From contig NC_135498.1 of NCBI RefSeq assembly GCF_052857255.1, positions 159,015,124 through 159,079,123 of the forward strand: DNA of 64,000 nt. Reading direction: 5' to 3'. Origin of the DNA: Amblyomma americanum (Eukaryota; Arthropoda; Arachnida; Ixodida; Ixodidae). The notes beneath the pieces are model-generated. The model ran no database searches. It worked only from the letters and a program-made list of their open reading frames with translations, and was not told the DNA's origin. The translations under genes and the position numbers were made by a program. Below, piece by piece: positions 33,995 to 45,375 of this stretch; the first letter of the stretch is position 1; every line of letters begins with the position of its first letter.

Positions 33995-34560
33995 GATGAC
34001 GCGGTTGTTGGTGGTCGTGGAAAACATTAATGGGCAGACACACTTACAGAAGGCTATCCATGAGCTGACCCAGTAGGGGCCAGGGCTTACAAGTACTAGG
34101 TGGAGGTCACTAGTTCGGGACCCCGGAGGCGTCGGCCGCCGCCCGGCCCGTTGGGCCTGTAGGTCAGAGCAGCCGAGCAAGATCGCCTCCCAGTCCTCCC
34201 GGTTGGGTTGGGGTGAGGGGAATAACAGGGCTAGAGGGGCAGGCCCACACCATGTCGTAGATGTCGGAAGACTTCTGCGCACAGTGCGGACAGCTGCTCA
34301 AGAACGAAGGGTCGAAGTGTCTGAGAGCTACCGGGCACAGCAAAGTATTTGTAGACAGGTGGAGCAGAAGCCGCTCCTCCGCCTTCGAGAGACCTTCACA
34401 CGGGCGGGTTTAAAGGCTGTGGCCAGATTGATAAAGTAAAACAACGTCTTTGAAGGTGTAAGATGCCATGAATTCGTGTTCCTTATCGTCGGGGTCGGAG
34501 AGGAATGCCCGGTGAGAGAGCGCGCGGGCGGCGGTGTCAGATGACTTACTTCCCTCAAGG
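33995..34560 (-). pseudogene. LINE C-terminal fragment with degenerate CCHC motif
   Basis: Minus-strand frames give FMASYTFKDVV, then CPHCAQKSSDIYDMVWACP. This last is the Cys-Cys-His-Cys motif of LINE ORF2 C-termini with His replaced by Asp. NREDWEAILLGCSDLQAQRA follows in another frame. The element ends in a TTTTCCACGACCACCAACAAC-like tail near 34000. It lies inside intron 1 of the proposed host gene. Confidence 0.7.
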
Positions 34561-34656
34561 CACATGTGAGCAGGATCCCGAACGATAATACGGTGAGCGG
34601 GGTTCCAGGTGCTGGGGTAGAGTGAAAAAAAGAAGAAAGGAAGAATGTGCAAATTG

Positions 34657-34780
34657 AAAATTGTTTTTTGAGGGAAAGAAATGGCGTAGTATCTGTCTCA
34701 CATCTCGGTGGACACTTGAACCACGCCTGAATAGAAGGGATAAAGGAGAGAATGAGAGGCGATACGCAAGCGGAGGCGCC
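34657..34780 (-). mobile_element. SINE (family D) 3' fragment
   Basis: Plus-strand TATCTGTCTCACATCTCGG, GGACACTTGAACC and AGAAGGGATAAAGGAGAGA match the 3' part of the SINE at 47262-47577. The tRNA head and core are missing. Confidence 0.65.
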
Positions 34781-35637
34781 GTTGCCAAGGCTACGGCGCA
34801 GCTGCGGTCAAATGAAGGTCAAACTGCAGCCCTCGGCGAAATCGCCGTCGCTAGGCCAGTAAAGCTTTCGCTTTAAATCATGCCGGCGAACCGCAGGAGA
34901 CTGGGATGGTGGTGGTACTTTTGATCCAAAGAACTTATCGAAGCCCCGACTGCTCCAGACGTGCTCAATATGTAACAGAGGTGGACCGATTGAATGACCG
35001 GCACTCGCTATACTAGTCCCTCAAACCTGCTTATTTGTTCCACAGTGATCGTATTTATCGAACAAAATGCGTTCTGTAAATACGCCAGATGTCTTAAATA
35101 TTAAACATTTCCACAGAATTGACTGTCTTGTTTTTATAACTTATAGTGAATTATGACACGCCTCCAACAGAAACATTTTTAATTAGAAAACCCCGCGTTT
35201 CACAGTCGGCTCGGCTCCTACTTCAGGGGCGACTGGGGTCCTTGGCTAGCGTCTTTAAGTATCCGTGTTGGGACAGTACAGGACGAAAGAAGGAGTGCGA
35301 CGATGCGAAGTGTGCGGGAGGAAGAGAGGACGTTGTCACTGGGGTTAAGGCTGTGAGTCAGGTTTCTGTGCTGTGCGGAGATGGTCGCTTGCGCCTTTTC
35401 TTCTTTTGTGGACTGCAGAGCGAATTCCGCAAAGACAACCCGGATGCCAGCGCGATTTCAAGCCTTCTTTAGCTGGTGGGACACAGCGTGTACTAGGGGG
35501 GGGGGGGGGGGTGCAGAAATGTTTGCGGGACGCGAGTTCTAGGAAAAAGTTTTATTGCATCTCCACCTCGCTACCAAGTCGTCTGATATCGTGAAGAGAG
35601 GAAGGTGCATTTAGGCGTTAAATGCCTTCGTGCATTA
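34781..35637. other. Intron 1; no gene
   Basis: A run of about 18 G residues occurs at 35497-35514. No motif or splice-flanked frame stands out. Confidence 0.4.
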
Positions 35638-36331
35638 TCACGCGACTGGGTAGCCAGGTGGAGCTACAATAAGCGTTTTTTCTAGAACTCGCGCCCGGAT
35701 ACTTTTGTCTCCAGCAGTAGGTATGGAATTATGGCGGTATGGGTATTGGAATTCGATACACTGTCGCGCTTCCTTTTGCATAGGCCCACTTCTCTCAGGA
35801 GCACCTCTGCCAGAGCACTGAAAAATACCAGGGGAAAAACCCGCCGCTACCAATCTCTTTATCTGCAAATCAAAACTGGGGCCAACTTCATGTGAGCATG
35901 ATCTTAGTGCATCCCTCGTTGCAGCGATAGCGGGACTGCGTTTGATCACACTTTCAGTGCGCAGATTATAAAGGTAGCGCACATATTTCTGAGCGAGGGG
36001 TGTACTTTCAACACAGGTGGTGTAGGTCAAAGGTTAAAACTAATTTCAGGAATCTGAGCTTGCTTTCGGAGGCAAGTTCTTTGGTCAAGGTTAAGCCGAA
36101 GAGGGTCATCTAAAGATGTTAGAGATGAGATGAATGTGGTCACCGTTATGTTCCCCAGGCTGCAATTTGAACAGCATGAGGTAGTCCTCAACGTACTGGA
36201 AGATCTGGGTTGTCCTTAAAGTGTTCAGTTCGTCTTCTAAGTTCTTGTCGTGGCGTGCCAACAGGAGGTCGCTGAGCACGGTTGCGGCATAGCGCCCGTG
36301 CTCAGCGACCTCCTGCTGGCTCGCCACGAGA
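35638..36331 (-). pseudogene. Penelope-like element RT fragment with 5' inverted duplication
   Basis: The minus-strand frame reads VLSDLLLARHDKNLED and QIFQYVEDYLMLFK. This is the Penelope-type RT active-site region with YVDD changed to YVED. Then come LTKELASESKLRFLKLVLTF and SCSHEVGPSFDLQIKRLVAAGF, the usual RT tail. Stops lie between. At its 5' end the first 34 bp (36248-36281) are repeated inverted at 36295-36329 with a 13-base loop. The GIY-YIG endonuclease domain is not visible. Confidence 0.78.
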
Positions 36332-37707
36332 GGAATTTAAAAGACAGATTGTACTCAGCGACAGCTCTTCTACGGAATCAATAGAGGGCATCGTAACCCG
36401 AGCGTCCGTAACTCTGCCATTCCGCTATATAGTGCGGCCGTAAGACGGTGCGGCTCGTCGACTGGAGCGTTGCTCTCTCCCCGGGTGCTTCAATACAACG
36501 CTGGTGTACGTGTTCCTGTTAAATGGAAGCTTCTTGAAAAGGACGTGCCAAGAAGATTCGTTTAATCAAAGAACTATTTCTCCCTGTGCTCTAATTGGCA
36601 GTTCTGTTACAAATATGCCTTAAATAACGAAAACTCTGTTCAACTGCGCCGGAAGAGACGGCGTGTTTCGGCTCCATAGCTTCCGCTCCATTTCCTGGAA
36701 AGTTTTTGCGGAGTGTAGATATTTTCATTATAAACTGCGCATGCGCTAGTTTCCACCCCATAGCAACGAGTACGCCAGGCATCCGTGACGCATAGGGGCC
36801 CTCTATAGTGCCATGGTGGTCGGCGCCGCGCAACACTCTTTTCCTCGCACTTGCCAGCTGCGTGAGAAAGAAAGGAGAGGTGCACAAGCTGCATGTGTGA
36901 CGGGATTAAACTGTCATTGCTACCGCTCGTGAATTGCCCATAATAGGTTTTGGCTATCATAACCAACCTAGGTCCCAAAATGGACGCTCCTGCTACACTC
37001 AGCAGCCATTTGAGCTGACAGTTCACCTCCACGGTAAAGTATCTATAAGGAGCTCTAGATGTCCCTCGCGTCCGACAGAAGCGTTTGGCGTCGTTCCCCA
37101 CATATACCTTCTTGAGATCAAGATACCTTTCAGCTGTTTTCATGTCTGCTAGCACAGGGCACTAAGCAAGAAAAAAAAACATCGAACCCCAGCATCAGTC
37201 CCGCTACCCACGAAACAGCTCAAACAGCTTGGGAGTTGCAGTGAAGTGTGACAGTTGTGCGTCATTTCCTCTCCCCCCAGAAAGCATCGACCTCATATCT
37301 GAAGCGCAGCCAGGAGAACGGTGGATTGATGCATGGAAGTGGAGGGAAGACGACGGAAAGGGGACTGAAAAGGACAGAAGGTTGCAAACAAATGCTTGTT
37401 GTAACCACAGTTCATATGCGACAGGTGGTTAACGAGCGTGGCAGCCTACATGCCTGCGACGTGAATAACACTGGGCGTCGGTATTCGGAGTGAGGGCAGG
37501 CACTCTGCCGTCTAAAAGTACGTCGTAGACGATACAACTGAGGGCGGCGCAGCCGCATGTACGGGCTGAAATAATGGCGTAAAAGATACTCGGGACGACG
37601 TTGAAGGCGGATTGGCCTACATATACACGCTTATCGCCTGGCTCGTAAATGACCCTCACATGGCCGTTATCATACCGCTGACATCCTTTGCACGCTAACG
37701 TAACATT
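36332..37707. other. Intron 1; no gene recognised
   Basis: The minus-strand frame 36640-37155 (171 codons) has no domain I recognise. It may be the remains of an unclassified element. Confidence 0.4.
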
Positions 37708-37719
37708 TGCCCCGCTCTG

Positions 37720-38033
37720 CCGGGTGGCTCAGTGGTTAGGGCGCTCGACTACTGATCCGGAGTTCCAGGGTTCGAACCCGACCGCGGCGGCTGCGTTTTT
37801 ATGGAGGAAAAACGCTAAGGCGCCCGTGTGCTGTGCGATGTCAGCGCACGTTAAAGATCCCCAGGTGGTCGAAATTATTCCGGAGCCCTCCACTACGGAA
37901 CCTATTATCCTTTCTTCTTTCGCTCCCTCCTTTATCCCTTCCCTTACGGCGCGGTTCAGGTGTCCAACGATATATGAGACAGATACTGCGCCATTTCCTT
38001 TCCCCAAAAAACCAATTATTATTATTATTATTA
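37720..38033 (+). mobile_element. tRNA-derived SINE (family D), 12-bp TSD
   Basis: The head has box A GGTGGCTCAGTGG and box B GGGTTCGAACCC, closely tRNA-like. The core CAGCGCACGTTAAAGATCCC and GGTGGTCGAAATTATT is shared with family A. The 3' part (TGTCCAACGATATATGAGAC) is longer and ends in a TTA repeat. TGCCCCGCTCTG at 37708-37719 is repeated at 38034-38045. It lies in intron 1. Confidence 0.9.
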
Positions 38034-38045
38034 TGCCCCGCTCTG

Positions 38046-41000
38046 GTTGGCGTGCAGGCTCAGCCTGATGAACGAATGCGGCGCCGACCCCAGTAGAGGC
38101 CGTGTGTATACATACCGTCGTGTCATTTAACTGGACCGGAGAAAAAGGAATGAAGCACGCTGTCTGGTATACAGCGGTACTATAGAAATGCTTTGTGGGA
38201 GTTTATCGTTCCACTTACTACGGTCGTTCAAAGATTAAAGAAAATCGTATCTGCGACCGTCGTGTTGAGCCGCGCAGTAATTCCATTAGATTTGAGATGT
38301 TTGCAGTGGTTGTAACAAGGTTCGTTCCGCTTATTTTCAGAGATTTCTGTATAAGTAGTGCGATAAATTATGCCTGTATTTGTTTATTCGACCTCTGACT
38401 CGCTCTTATAAAGGAAAATGTTATGGAGATAAACTTCTCCAGTAAAGTTCTCGAGCGACCCCCCGCGGATAGCAGTTAAGTATAGCAGTTAGTAAGTAAG
38501 TAAGTATTACGCAAGACATTTCGAAGCATTTCGAAGCTCAGTCGGTGTTGGCAATAATTACGTCTTCCGCGCGCTAACGCAGCTACACCGGCTTGGCCTA
38601 AAGACTCGTTTTATATGACACGATGATAGGCGGACACAAATTCACAAAACCTGAACAAATTGATCTCACTGAAAAAAAAAAAGGAGTTCGGGCAATAAAA
38701 CATGCACCGTTTTATGAGGATACCACAAAAATAAAATTGAAAAAGACGAGTACAGACTCGCAACAAGTTACTCCAGAGCGGTGCAAGGCAAGCTAGGTTC
38801 ATTTCTCACACTCGCTTATCTGCCCAAACAGGACTACGCCTACCCTCATCGCCGTGATCCACATTGCAAAGTTCCTTTCTCAAGCACTTAATATGGCCGT
38901 CATTAAACCGCTCACACACTTCCACGCATATTTAAGCATTTGCCAAAACAACACATAACCGTAATGAAACTGAGTCAAAAAGGATATCTTACAAGTATCG
39001 GTGTAAACAACTTTTGTCAACAGTTTGCAATACAGTGTTTCTATTCCATATTTTTCTTGACGTTGTTATCAATGCGAACCAGCCTCTAATAATAACTTTA
39101 CGCACTGCATATAACAATTACCAGACGAAAAATTTCTACCGAACAACTTTCCACTGTTGGCTGGGTGGCCGGAGACTAGTGAAGATGCTGCTAAGCAGCT
39201 TTTTCTCCAGTCCTCTTTTTTCGCCGTTAGTCCCTTCTTTGGTAAAAAAATAAATACGTTGATTGATATTGGCTACAAGAGTGCCACACTTGGCGATAGA
39301 TGGCGCGGAGAAGTATACACGCGCAATTCCAGGTTAGTGCAATACATCCACATCGCCGCGTGCAGCGTACGTCGCGTACTTTACATGTAACTTAAATCGT
39401 TTCAGACGACGTGCCCGTAGCCGCTTAGAGTTCCCACGCATGAATGTGCGAAGTCTCTATGGTCGAGTAACTAAATCTGCCTAATGGCGGGAATGCGGTT
39501 ACCTGTATGCGGTCCTCGAAATTTTTCAATATTCGCACGCCAATAGTTCTCAGAGCTGTGCATACGTATTTAGCTGCATAATAATAGCAGTGCTGAGGGA
39601 CGTGATGAAGCATGTGAATCCTTGTAGCTTGCAAGATAGTGATTTAAAATGTAAACTTGCAATTTGCAACAATAGTGTTATGTGCCTGGATGTAATTGGA
39701 GATTTAGTGTTTTCTGGTCTGAATAACGACATCTGTGTTTTGAATTTCGGCAGCGCGATTATGCTCCGTGCTATGCGATGGCCAGCTCTGGCCATCCGGT
39801 TAGTCAAGCAAAATCCGCGTGGCTCTAGGTGGTACGCCGGCACACCACCCAACACACTCAGTTTCCATCGCAGATCTAACGTTACCGGTGTCTTGACTCG
39901 GCCGCCAAAAGCCAGAGGCAAGCAGAGTGCATGACAGAATTTCAAGGGAGACATACGCTGTCCAGTGACATCTACCCGTCAGCGCAGCTAAAGCGCAACA
40001 CAGACGCGCGGTTCATATCCAGAAATTCTGGGCAAAAGCATTTTTAAACAGAAAACAGTTTACAAACGCAATTTTTTTATATATAGTAAGGTTTCACTAT
40101 AGCAGTAAATAAATCCGCACATCTTCTCTTGGAAGGCATGAATTTCTTTATTAACTTTTTCCTTTCATCAAAAACATTCCTTATTGGTTTTCTATGGCAG
40201 TCTTAAATACTCGATGCGAGAGATGGAAAAAATTTCAAAGAAAGATTTTGTTACGCACAAGAAGACTGCGCCATGGTCTTCATTATTTCCATAAAAGTAC
40301 ATTAAAATATTTCAGTATTCCATAATTTTTCCAAGAATGTTGGAAATGTTAAGTGCTTAAACACAGTCCCAACTTTACACTCCAAGAGCGGCACCCAGCA
40401 GAAGCCCACATACCTCCATCCTTCATAAGGCTTTCACAAAGATAATCCCTTGCAGCAGTACTAAAAAGCAACGGTGACGTCGAATTCAAAGCGCAGTAGG
40501 CCGATGAGCTGTCCTCAAGAAGCACCAGCCACCTCTCCACACCAGACCCACGGTAGGAGCCTGCTGCCCACCAGGCGACCCACCTAAAGCACCTCCACCC
40601 ACTCACCTCCGCCGACCCTCACCCTCCAGAAAAATTATTTCGTGTGTGCACAGCCTTCGCTTAGAGTGAAATCAGTCATTGCAGTAAATAGATCACATTC
40701 AGCACACAAGGTGAAACAGATTGCTATCGCAGCTATCTCGCTTAAGTTTTCGTTATCATCCTGCCAGTTTCCTCTTCATGCGTTTGACCTGCATGAACGC
40801 CTCCTTACTAATTTGTAGTATACGCAGATCAGCGCACGACCAAATGGAAAATAAGGCTTCAAAACATTCCATGCGAGGTTATTGTTACCACAAGCTGCAG
40901 TTATGTTGGGTTCATCAAGATGCCAGTTCTGCTCCGCGAAAACACTTGTGCGCCTAGAGGCATGAATAAAGAAATCATTTACCCACTGCATGCCTAATGC

Positions 41001-41085
41001 AAGCACTCGGCCCTGGCGTTTCTCATATCAGGACACGATCTCAACGTTCAGCCACAGCGCATGTGCGTGATATCTTTGTACTACT
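38046..41085. other. Intron 1; no gene
   Basis: Mostly AT-rich. Frames at 39590-39934 (plus) and 40349-40606 (minus) are the longest; neither has a domain, a signal peptide or splice sites I trust. Confidence 0.4.
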
Positions 41086-41372
41086 TCTTCGGAACAAGCG
41101 CGGGTTAATGGCATTCTAGTCGAATTCAAGAGGAAGAAATGGGCTTGTGCAGGGCATCTAATGCGCCGGCAAGATAATCAATGGTCCTTAAAGGTAGCGG
41201 AGTGGATTCCAAGAGAAGGCAAGCGTAGCAGGGGGCGGCAGAATGTTATGTGGGCGGATGAGATTAGGAAGTTTGCGGAGATACGGTGGTCGCAGTTGGC
41301 AAAAGACAGGGTCAATTGGGGAGACATGGGCGAGGCCTTTGCCGTGCAGCGGGCGTAGTCAGGCTGATGATG
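41086..41372 (+). mobile_element. RTE-type LINE 3' fragment
   Basis: The frame reads EWIPREGKRSRGRQNVMWAD, then EIRKFAEIRWSQLAKDRVNW and GEAFAVQRA, then a GATGATGACGATGAT tail. This is the conserved C-terminus of RTE ORF2 and the best preserved such copy in the window. It is truncated on the 5' side and ends about 150 bp before host exon 2. Confidence 0.85.
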
Positions 41373-41525
41373 ACGATGATGGTTGGCAAAGAAGTTAAAC
41401 TCACGAACAATAACATGGTCTGCGCGAAGAAATAATGGGGCTAGAATAGGTTTAATATGAGTAATTTCTGTTTTGATAACCCTCCTTTTATCTCGTGCTC
41501 TTGATATGTCTACGCTTTTTTTCAG

Positions 41526-41635
41526 CAATGTTTGTCTCGGCGGATATTGGCCGAGGGATCAACTATTTCTTCAACAAATGCTCGCATATTTTCTTGAAGA
41601 TGAAGCCGTATCCACACTCTTCATTAATTACCAAG
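41526..41635 (+). CDS. Host gene coding exon 2
   Basis: This 110-bp exon is bounded by a good acceptor (TACGCTTTTTTTCAG, ending 41525) and a donor (AAG|GTAACG). It starts with two bases that complete the split codon of exon 1 and then stays open for 36 codons to a phase-0 end. The translation starts AMFVSADIGRG and includes one cysteine (NKC). The exact phase match to exon 1 is the main evidence. A missing intermediate exon cannot be excluded. Confidence 0.55.
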
Positions 41636-42106
41636 GTAACGTATATATTTTTAACGTTTTAAAGGAGCCGGATCGACGGAATGGCTTCAGCGCATTTAAG
41701 TGTTCGGGCTTCGCGGAGGTAAAAAGAGGTGCATTGTCGTTGCTACCTCGGAACAAGACGTATATATCACAATTAGCCTCTTATAGTCCTGCGCTATTAG
41801 GAGGTGTTGTTTCTTTTATTCCAGTTCCTGAAAAGCACATGCGAAGCAATCGAGGTATGCGAACAACTCTTCCATACACAGGACTTTAAGGTGAGGCACG
41901 CCTTATTGCCAACCGTGGTACGATGACGCAGTTGCTTATCCCTTACGTCTAGCCATAATTGCTCCGGCTGGGTGATCACCAAATAATTGAATAACCTCAT
42001 TTTCGAATGTACATTCATTTTAGACATTTCTTTGACGTCATCGCCTTTTTATAAAGCTCCCACATGTGGATTGGCACTGGACAGATTCTTACGCTTTTAG
42101 GGTACC
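41636..42106. other. Intron 2, proximal part; no gene
   Basis: Open sequence continues past the donor to 41889, but without splice or domain signals. The intron runs to 55724. Confidence 0.4.
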
Positions 42107-42119
42107 AAATGTACGATGC

Positions 42120-42367
42120 AGCCGCCGCGGTGGCTGAGTGGTTATGGCGCTCGGCTGCTGGCCCGAAAGACGCGGGTTCGATCCCGGCCGCGGCGGTCGA
42201 ATTTCGATGGAGGTGAAATTCTAGAGGCCCGTGTACTGTGCGATGTCAGTGCACGTTAAAGAACCCCAGGTGGTCGAAATTTCCGGAGCCCTTCACTACG
42301 GCGTCTCTCATAGCCTGAGTCGCTTTGGGACGTTAAAACCACGATAAACAAAACCATAAACCAAACT
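42120..42367 (+). mobile_element. tRNA-derived SINE (family A), 13-bp TSD with one mismatch
   Basis: This is the best preserved family A copy: CGCGGTGGCTGAGTGG (box A), GCGGGTTCGATCCC (box B), the core GTCAGTGCACGTTAAAGAACC, then ATAGCCTGAGTCGC and an AAACAAAACC tail. The flanks AAATGTACGATGC (42107-42119) and AAATGCACGATGC (42368-42380) differ at one base. Confidence 0.9.
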
Positions 42368-42599
42368 AAATGCACGATGCCAGGATCGCCTCATAAGGCT
42401 GCTATTCTAAGAGCAAAAAAAAAAAACTCGCCGTCAGCTCATTGCAACATTATACGAGCACCCATCTATGCGATTACCATTTCAAAAGTTTTCATACATA
42501 AAGTTTAGAGCCGCTAACTCTATTTTAATGATTATTGTATATCGTGAAAAGTGTCAGGGTTCTAATTTAGTTAAAGCGATTAAAGAGCGAAAGCATGGG

Positions 42600-42745
42600 A
42601 AATATCAGTGCACAAAGAAGATAGTGTCCAATGCACAGCGACTGTGTTGTTTGCAGTTTAAAGGGGGGAGGGGGGGATACTCGGCTGCGGCGATAGCCTA
42701 GTGCTCTCGCGCAGCGGCCTACGAAGGTGATCTGTGGATATTGAT
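42600..42745 (+). mobile_element. SINE-like repeat (family T), copy 1
   Basis: It shares CAATGCACAGC, then CGGCTGCGGCGATAGC and the CTCTCGCGCAGCGGCC region, with 45205-45375 and 59790-60000. The GATAGC...CAGTGGCC region looks like a degenerate tRNA head. Limits are approximate. Confidence 0.5.
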
Positions 42746-43870
42746 TTGATTTCTTTTTTAACGAAACAAGGCGTCCCTGTTGCTAGGCAACGGCACAAGA
42801 CCCAAAGATGACAAGATTTTTGGTTGGTGTTGGTGAGCGTATGAGTGCTTGCGCAGTAATACTCTCGGTTGCATTGTGCAATCTTGCATTCTTGTAAGAC
42901 AGCCTATCTGCGCCAGCAGCAATCACTCGGGTCCTGGAGAGGGGAATACGCTGAATGAGCCGTTAGTTCGAGCTTTGTGCCTTCTGCCTTTCAACACACA
43001 TTCGCCTTCAGTCATTCGTCGTTAGGGCACAATGGAGATATTATCTTTCGGATTCGTGCTAACCGTTCCGCTCAGTTTTTCCACAATGACGCTTGTTCAG
43101 TTTCCACAACACCAGTTCTTCAGTGTACTTATAGCCAGGGCTTAAAGTCAGGCCCCCACCAGTATTGACAAAAGATATGAGACCCTCACGCTAGATTGTA
43201 TGGCACCCTTTATTTTTGTCAGTGGTGGAAGGAACATTTCTTCTCTATCGTTTCGAGAAATTCGTTGTGGCTTTTAATAAGTATCGTTAATATTTTCTGG
43301 AACCCCAGACGGAGAAATATATAAACGTCAGGAACACTACAAAAAGGCCGGAAGGAAAAAGAGAAACCCGTGCCCTAACACCATGAGTAAGTCATGAGCT
43401 CGCCACTCACATGGAAGGCTTCACAATAACAACAAGCACTCTGCAGAGCATGGGGAACTCTTATTTCAGGTCTATGTCATAAAGTGAGCGAACAATGATA
43501 TTGAAAAATGATTTCTCCCCTCTTTGTAGAAAGATATGCAAAACAAGCCGCCAGCCCCTTTCTCTTCATTTCCCTCCCCGCCTGTGGTCGTATCACCAGA
43601 GACCCCCCCCCCCATAAATGAAGCCAGATTCTAGGCGTAAATCCCCACTACTCCATTAGCCTGAAATGTCATCCCATTGTTGAGCGGAAAAGACAACTAC
43701 AACTAAGGGTAAATTTAAAATACCAATACGTGCGTATAGAGCAGAACACGCAGCCGCCAGCATAGGTAAACAGCCAGTGGTGTGCACCCGTCTTGCGGAG
43801 TTCATGGAGTCTGATCGCCCCGGATGCGTGTCGCCGCACCTTCTTCAACTGGGAGAAAGCTGGGAGAAAG
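42746..43870. other. Intron 2; no gene
   Basis: AT-rich sequence with a short C-run at 43604-43612. No motif found. Confidence 0.4.
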
Positions 43871-43874
43871 ACTG

Positions 43875-44350
43875 ACCACCATCACTAGCCTCACTACGCC
43901 CGCTGCAGGACAAATCCCTCGTTCATTACCTTCCAGTTAACTCATATGCAGGCTGCCGGCACATTCTCCTCGCAAACTTCCTAATCTCATTCTGCCCATC
44001 TGGCTTCCTGCTGCCACCTGCACCGCTTGCTTTCTCAAGCAGTTCCCTCTTTAACCCTGAACAACTCTCGGTAATCTCGCATACGCATTATATGCCCTGC
44101 CCATTTCTTCTCGATCTCGACTAGAATGGCATTAACTTGTGCTTTTTCCAAAATCCGCTCTGCTCTCTTCCTGTTTTGTTAAGCTTGCACTTTTTTTCTT
44201 TTTCATTGCTAGATTCGTTGTCCTCAATTTAAGTTCCACCCTTTGCTAGCCTTCACTTTTCTGAACTATAGGCGCGTATCGATAAGACTGCTGTTATATA
44301 CTTTCCTCTTGATGGATATCGTTAAACTGCTCTTCATCTCCTGATAACTG
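43875..44350 (-). mobile_element. RTE-type LINE 3' fragment
   Basis: The plus strand shows the reversed RTE 3' end: AGCCTCACTACGCCCGCTGC, TAATCTCATTCTGCCCATCT, ATATGCCCTGCCCATTTCTT and TCGACTAGAATGGCATTAAC, then TATACTTTCCTCTTGATGG. No coding frame remains. Confidence 0.72.
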
Positions 44351-44634
44351 ACTGCCGAAAACACCACCCTGGCTCTACTGAAGACGGCGATTGAAACGAG
44401 AACAAACGTAGCCCGCCTATTGCTACCAATAAGAGCCGAGTGAAGTTCCAACTTAACCGGCTGAAGTAAAAAGAGAGCAACCATCGAGTGCGTATCTCGT
44501 ACAAAGCAGCGAGTGGCAACTCTATCTCAAACCTTTCGCAGTGGACCTTATTAACAACATGCGAAAGTTATTAAGATGGCACGTATGCATGCCACTCCTC
44601 TCTCTGTCCTGAAATCATTCAGCGATAATGTGGA

Positions 44635-44895
44635 ATCATGTAACGGTGATGAAAGGTCTTTGATCGTGTCTCACACTCGCAACTCCTGAAATGCTTTATA
44701 CGCATCATTTTTATCAGATGGATAAAATTATTTCTTATTAATAGGAAGCCATTTGTTGAGGTCAGTGGTGCCAGATAAGATTACTGCGTGTAGACTCAGG
44801 CTTACAACAGGACCCCGTGCTGAGCCCTGCCTTGTTCTTACTCGTATGTTACAAAAATGACATAACTGACGGGCTCGAATAAAATGGTAAGGTTT
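44635..44895 (+). pseudogene. LINE RT fragment of a CR1/Jockey-like type
   Basis: The translation gives FDRVSHSQLLKCFI and, in another frame, LQQDPVLSPALFLL. These match the RT motifs DRVSHxxLL and PQGSVLGPxLFL of CR1/Jockey-like LINEs. It is only about 260 bp with frame changes. Confidence 0.6.
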
Positions 44896-44994
44896 TAATG
44901 TAGTGAAACCGAGTAGACGTGAGAAAGCATGTGTTTAGCCTGGTTGGCTCATGGTGTTGCTTTGATATGTCGTCGCCACATCTGGCGATGATAC

Positions 44995-45202
44995 TGTCAC
45001 CGATAAACGGTTGAATCACACTGAACAGTCCTAATTAGACATGCTGGGCGTGCAAGACAACATGGAGCTCGAGCGAGGAAGGTGACAAACCTCTAGCCCC
45101 TCGAATGCCCAAGGCATGGCAAGTCCCAGCTGAAACAATTGGGCCGCGGTATTACGCCACTGGATGGATTCGCACTGTGGCGATATAAGTTCGATACTAG
45201 CA
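44995..45202 (-). mobile_element. Diverged solo LTR related to gypsy element 1
   Basis: On the plus strand it starts TGTCACCGATAAACGGTTG and ends CTAGCA. In between it shares CTAATTAGAC, GCGTGCAAGAC, CTCTAGCCCC and ACGCCACT with the LTRs at 6178 and 11502, in the same order. Length (208 bp) is close to the short LTR. No TSD is seen, so the ends are tentative. Confidence 0.5.
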
Positions 45203-45204
45203 TT

Positions 45205-45375
45205 AGTTGACGAAGACGACGATGTGCAATGCACAGCACGATACTGTGTTGCAGTTTAACACGACGCGTGATCGACTGCGGCGATAGCGCAGGGCTCTCG
45301 TGCAGTGGCCAGCGAAGCTGATCTGTTCGCGCCGCTGCCGGCTCAGAACCCAGTCGCGGCAATATTTATTTTAAT
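45205..45375 (+). mobile_element. SINE-like repeat (family T), copy 2
   Basis: It contains CAATGCACAGCACGATACTG, CGACTGCGGCGATAGCGC and CAGTGGCCAGCGAAGCTGAT, then ends in AATATTTATTTTAATT. It shares this order with 42600-42745 and 59790-60000. It sits directly beside the LTR-like sequence at 44995-45202. Confidence 0.55.

Noticed and set aside
36640..37155. 171-codon minus-strand frame as a gene
   Set aside because: Composition is not protein-like in any family I know, and no start context, signal or domain is visible.
39590..39934. 115-codon plus-strand frame
   Set aside because: No signal peptide, domain or splice sites, and it is overlapped by an equally long minus-strand frame, which suggests chance.
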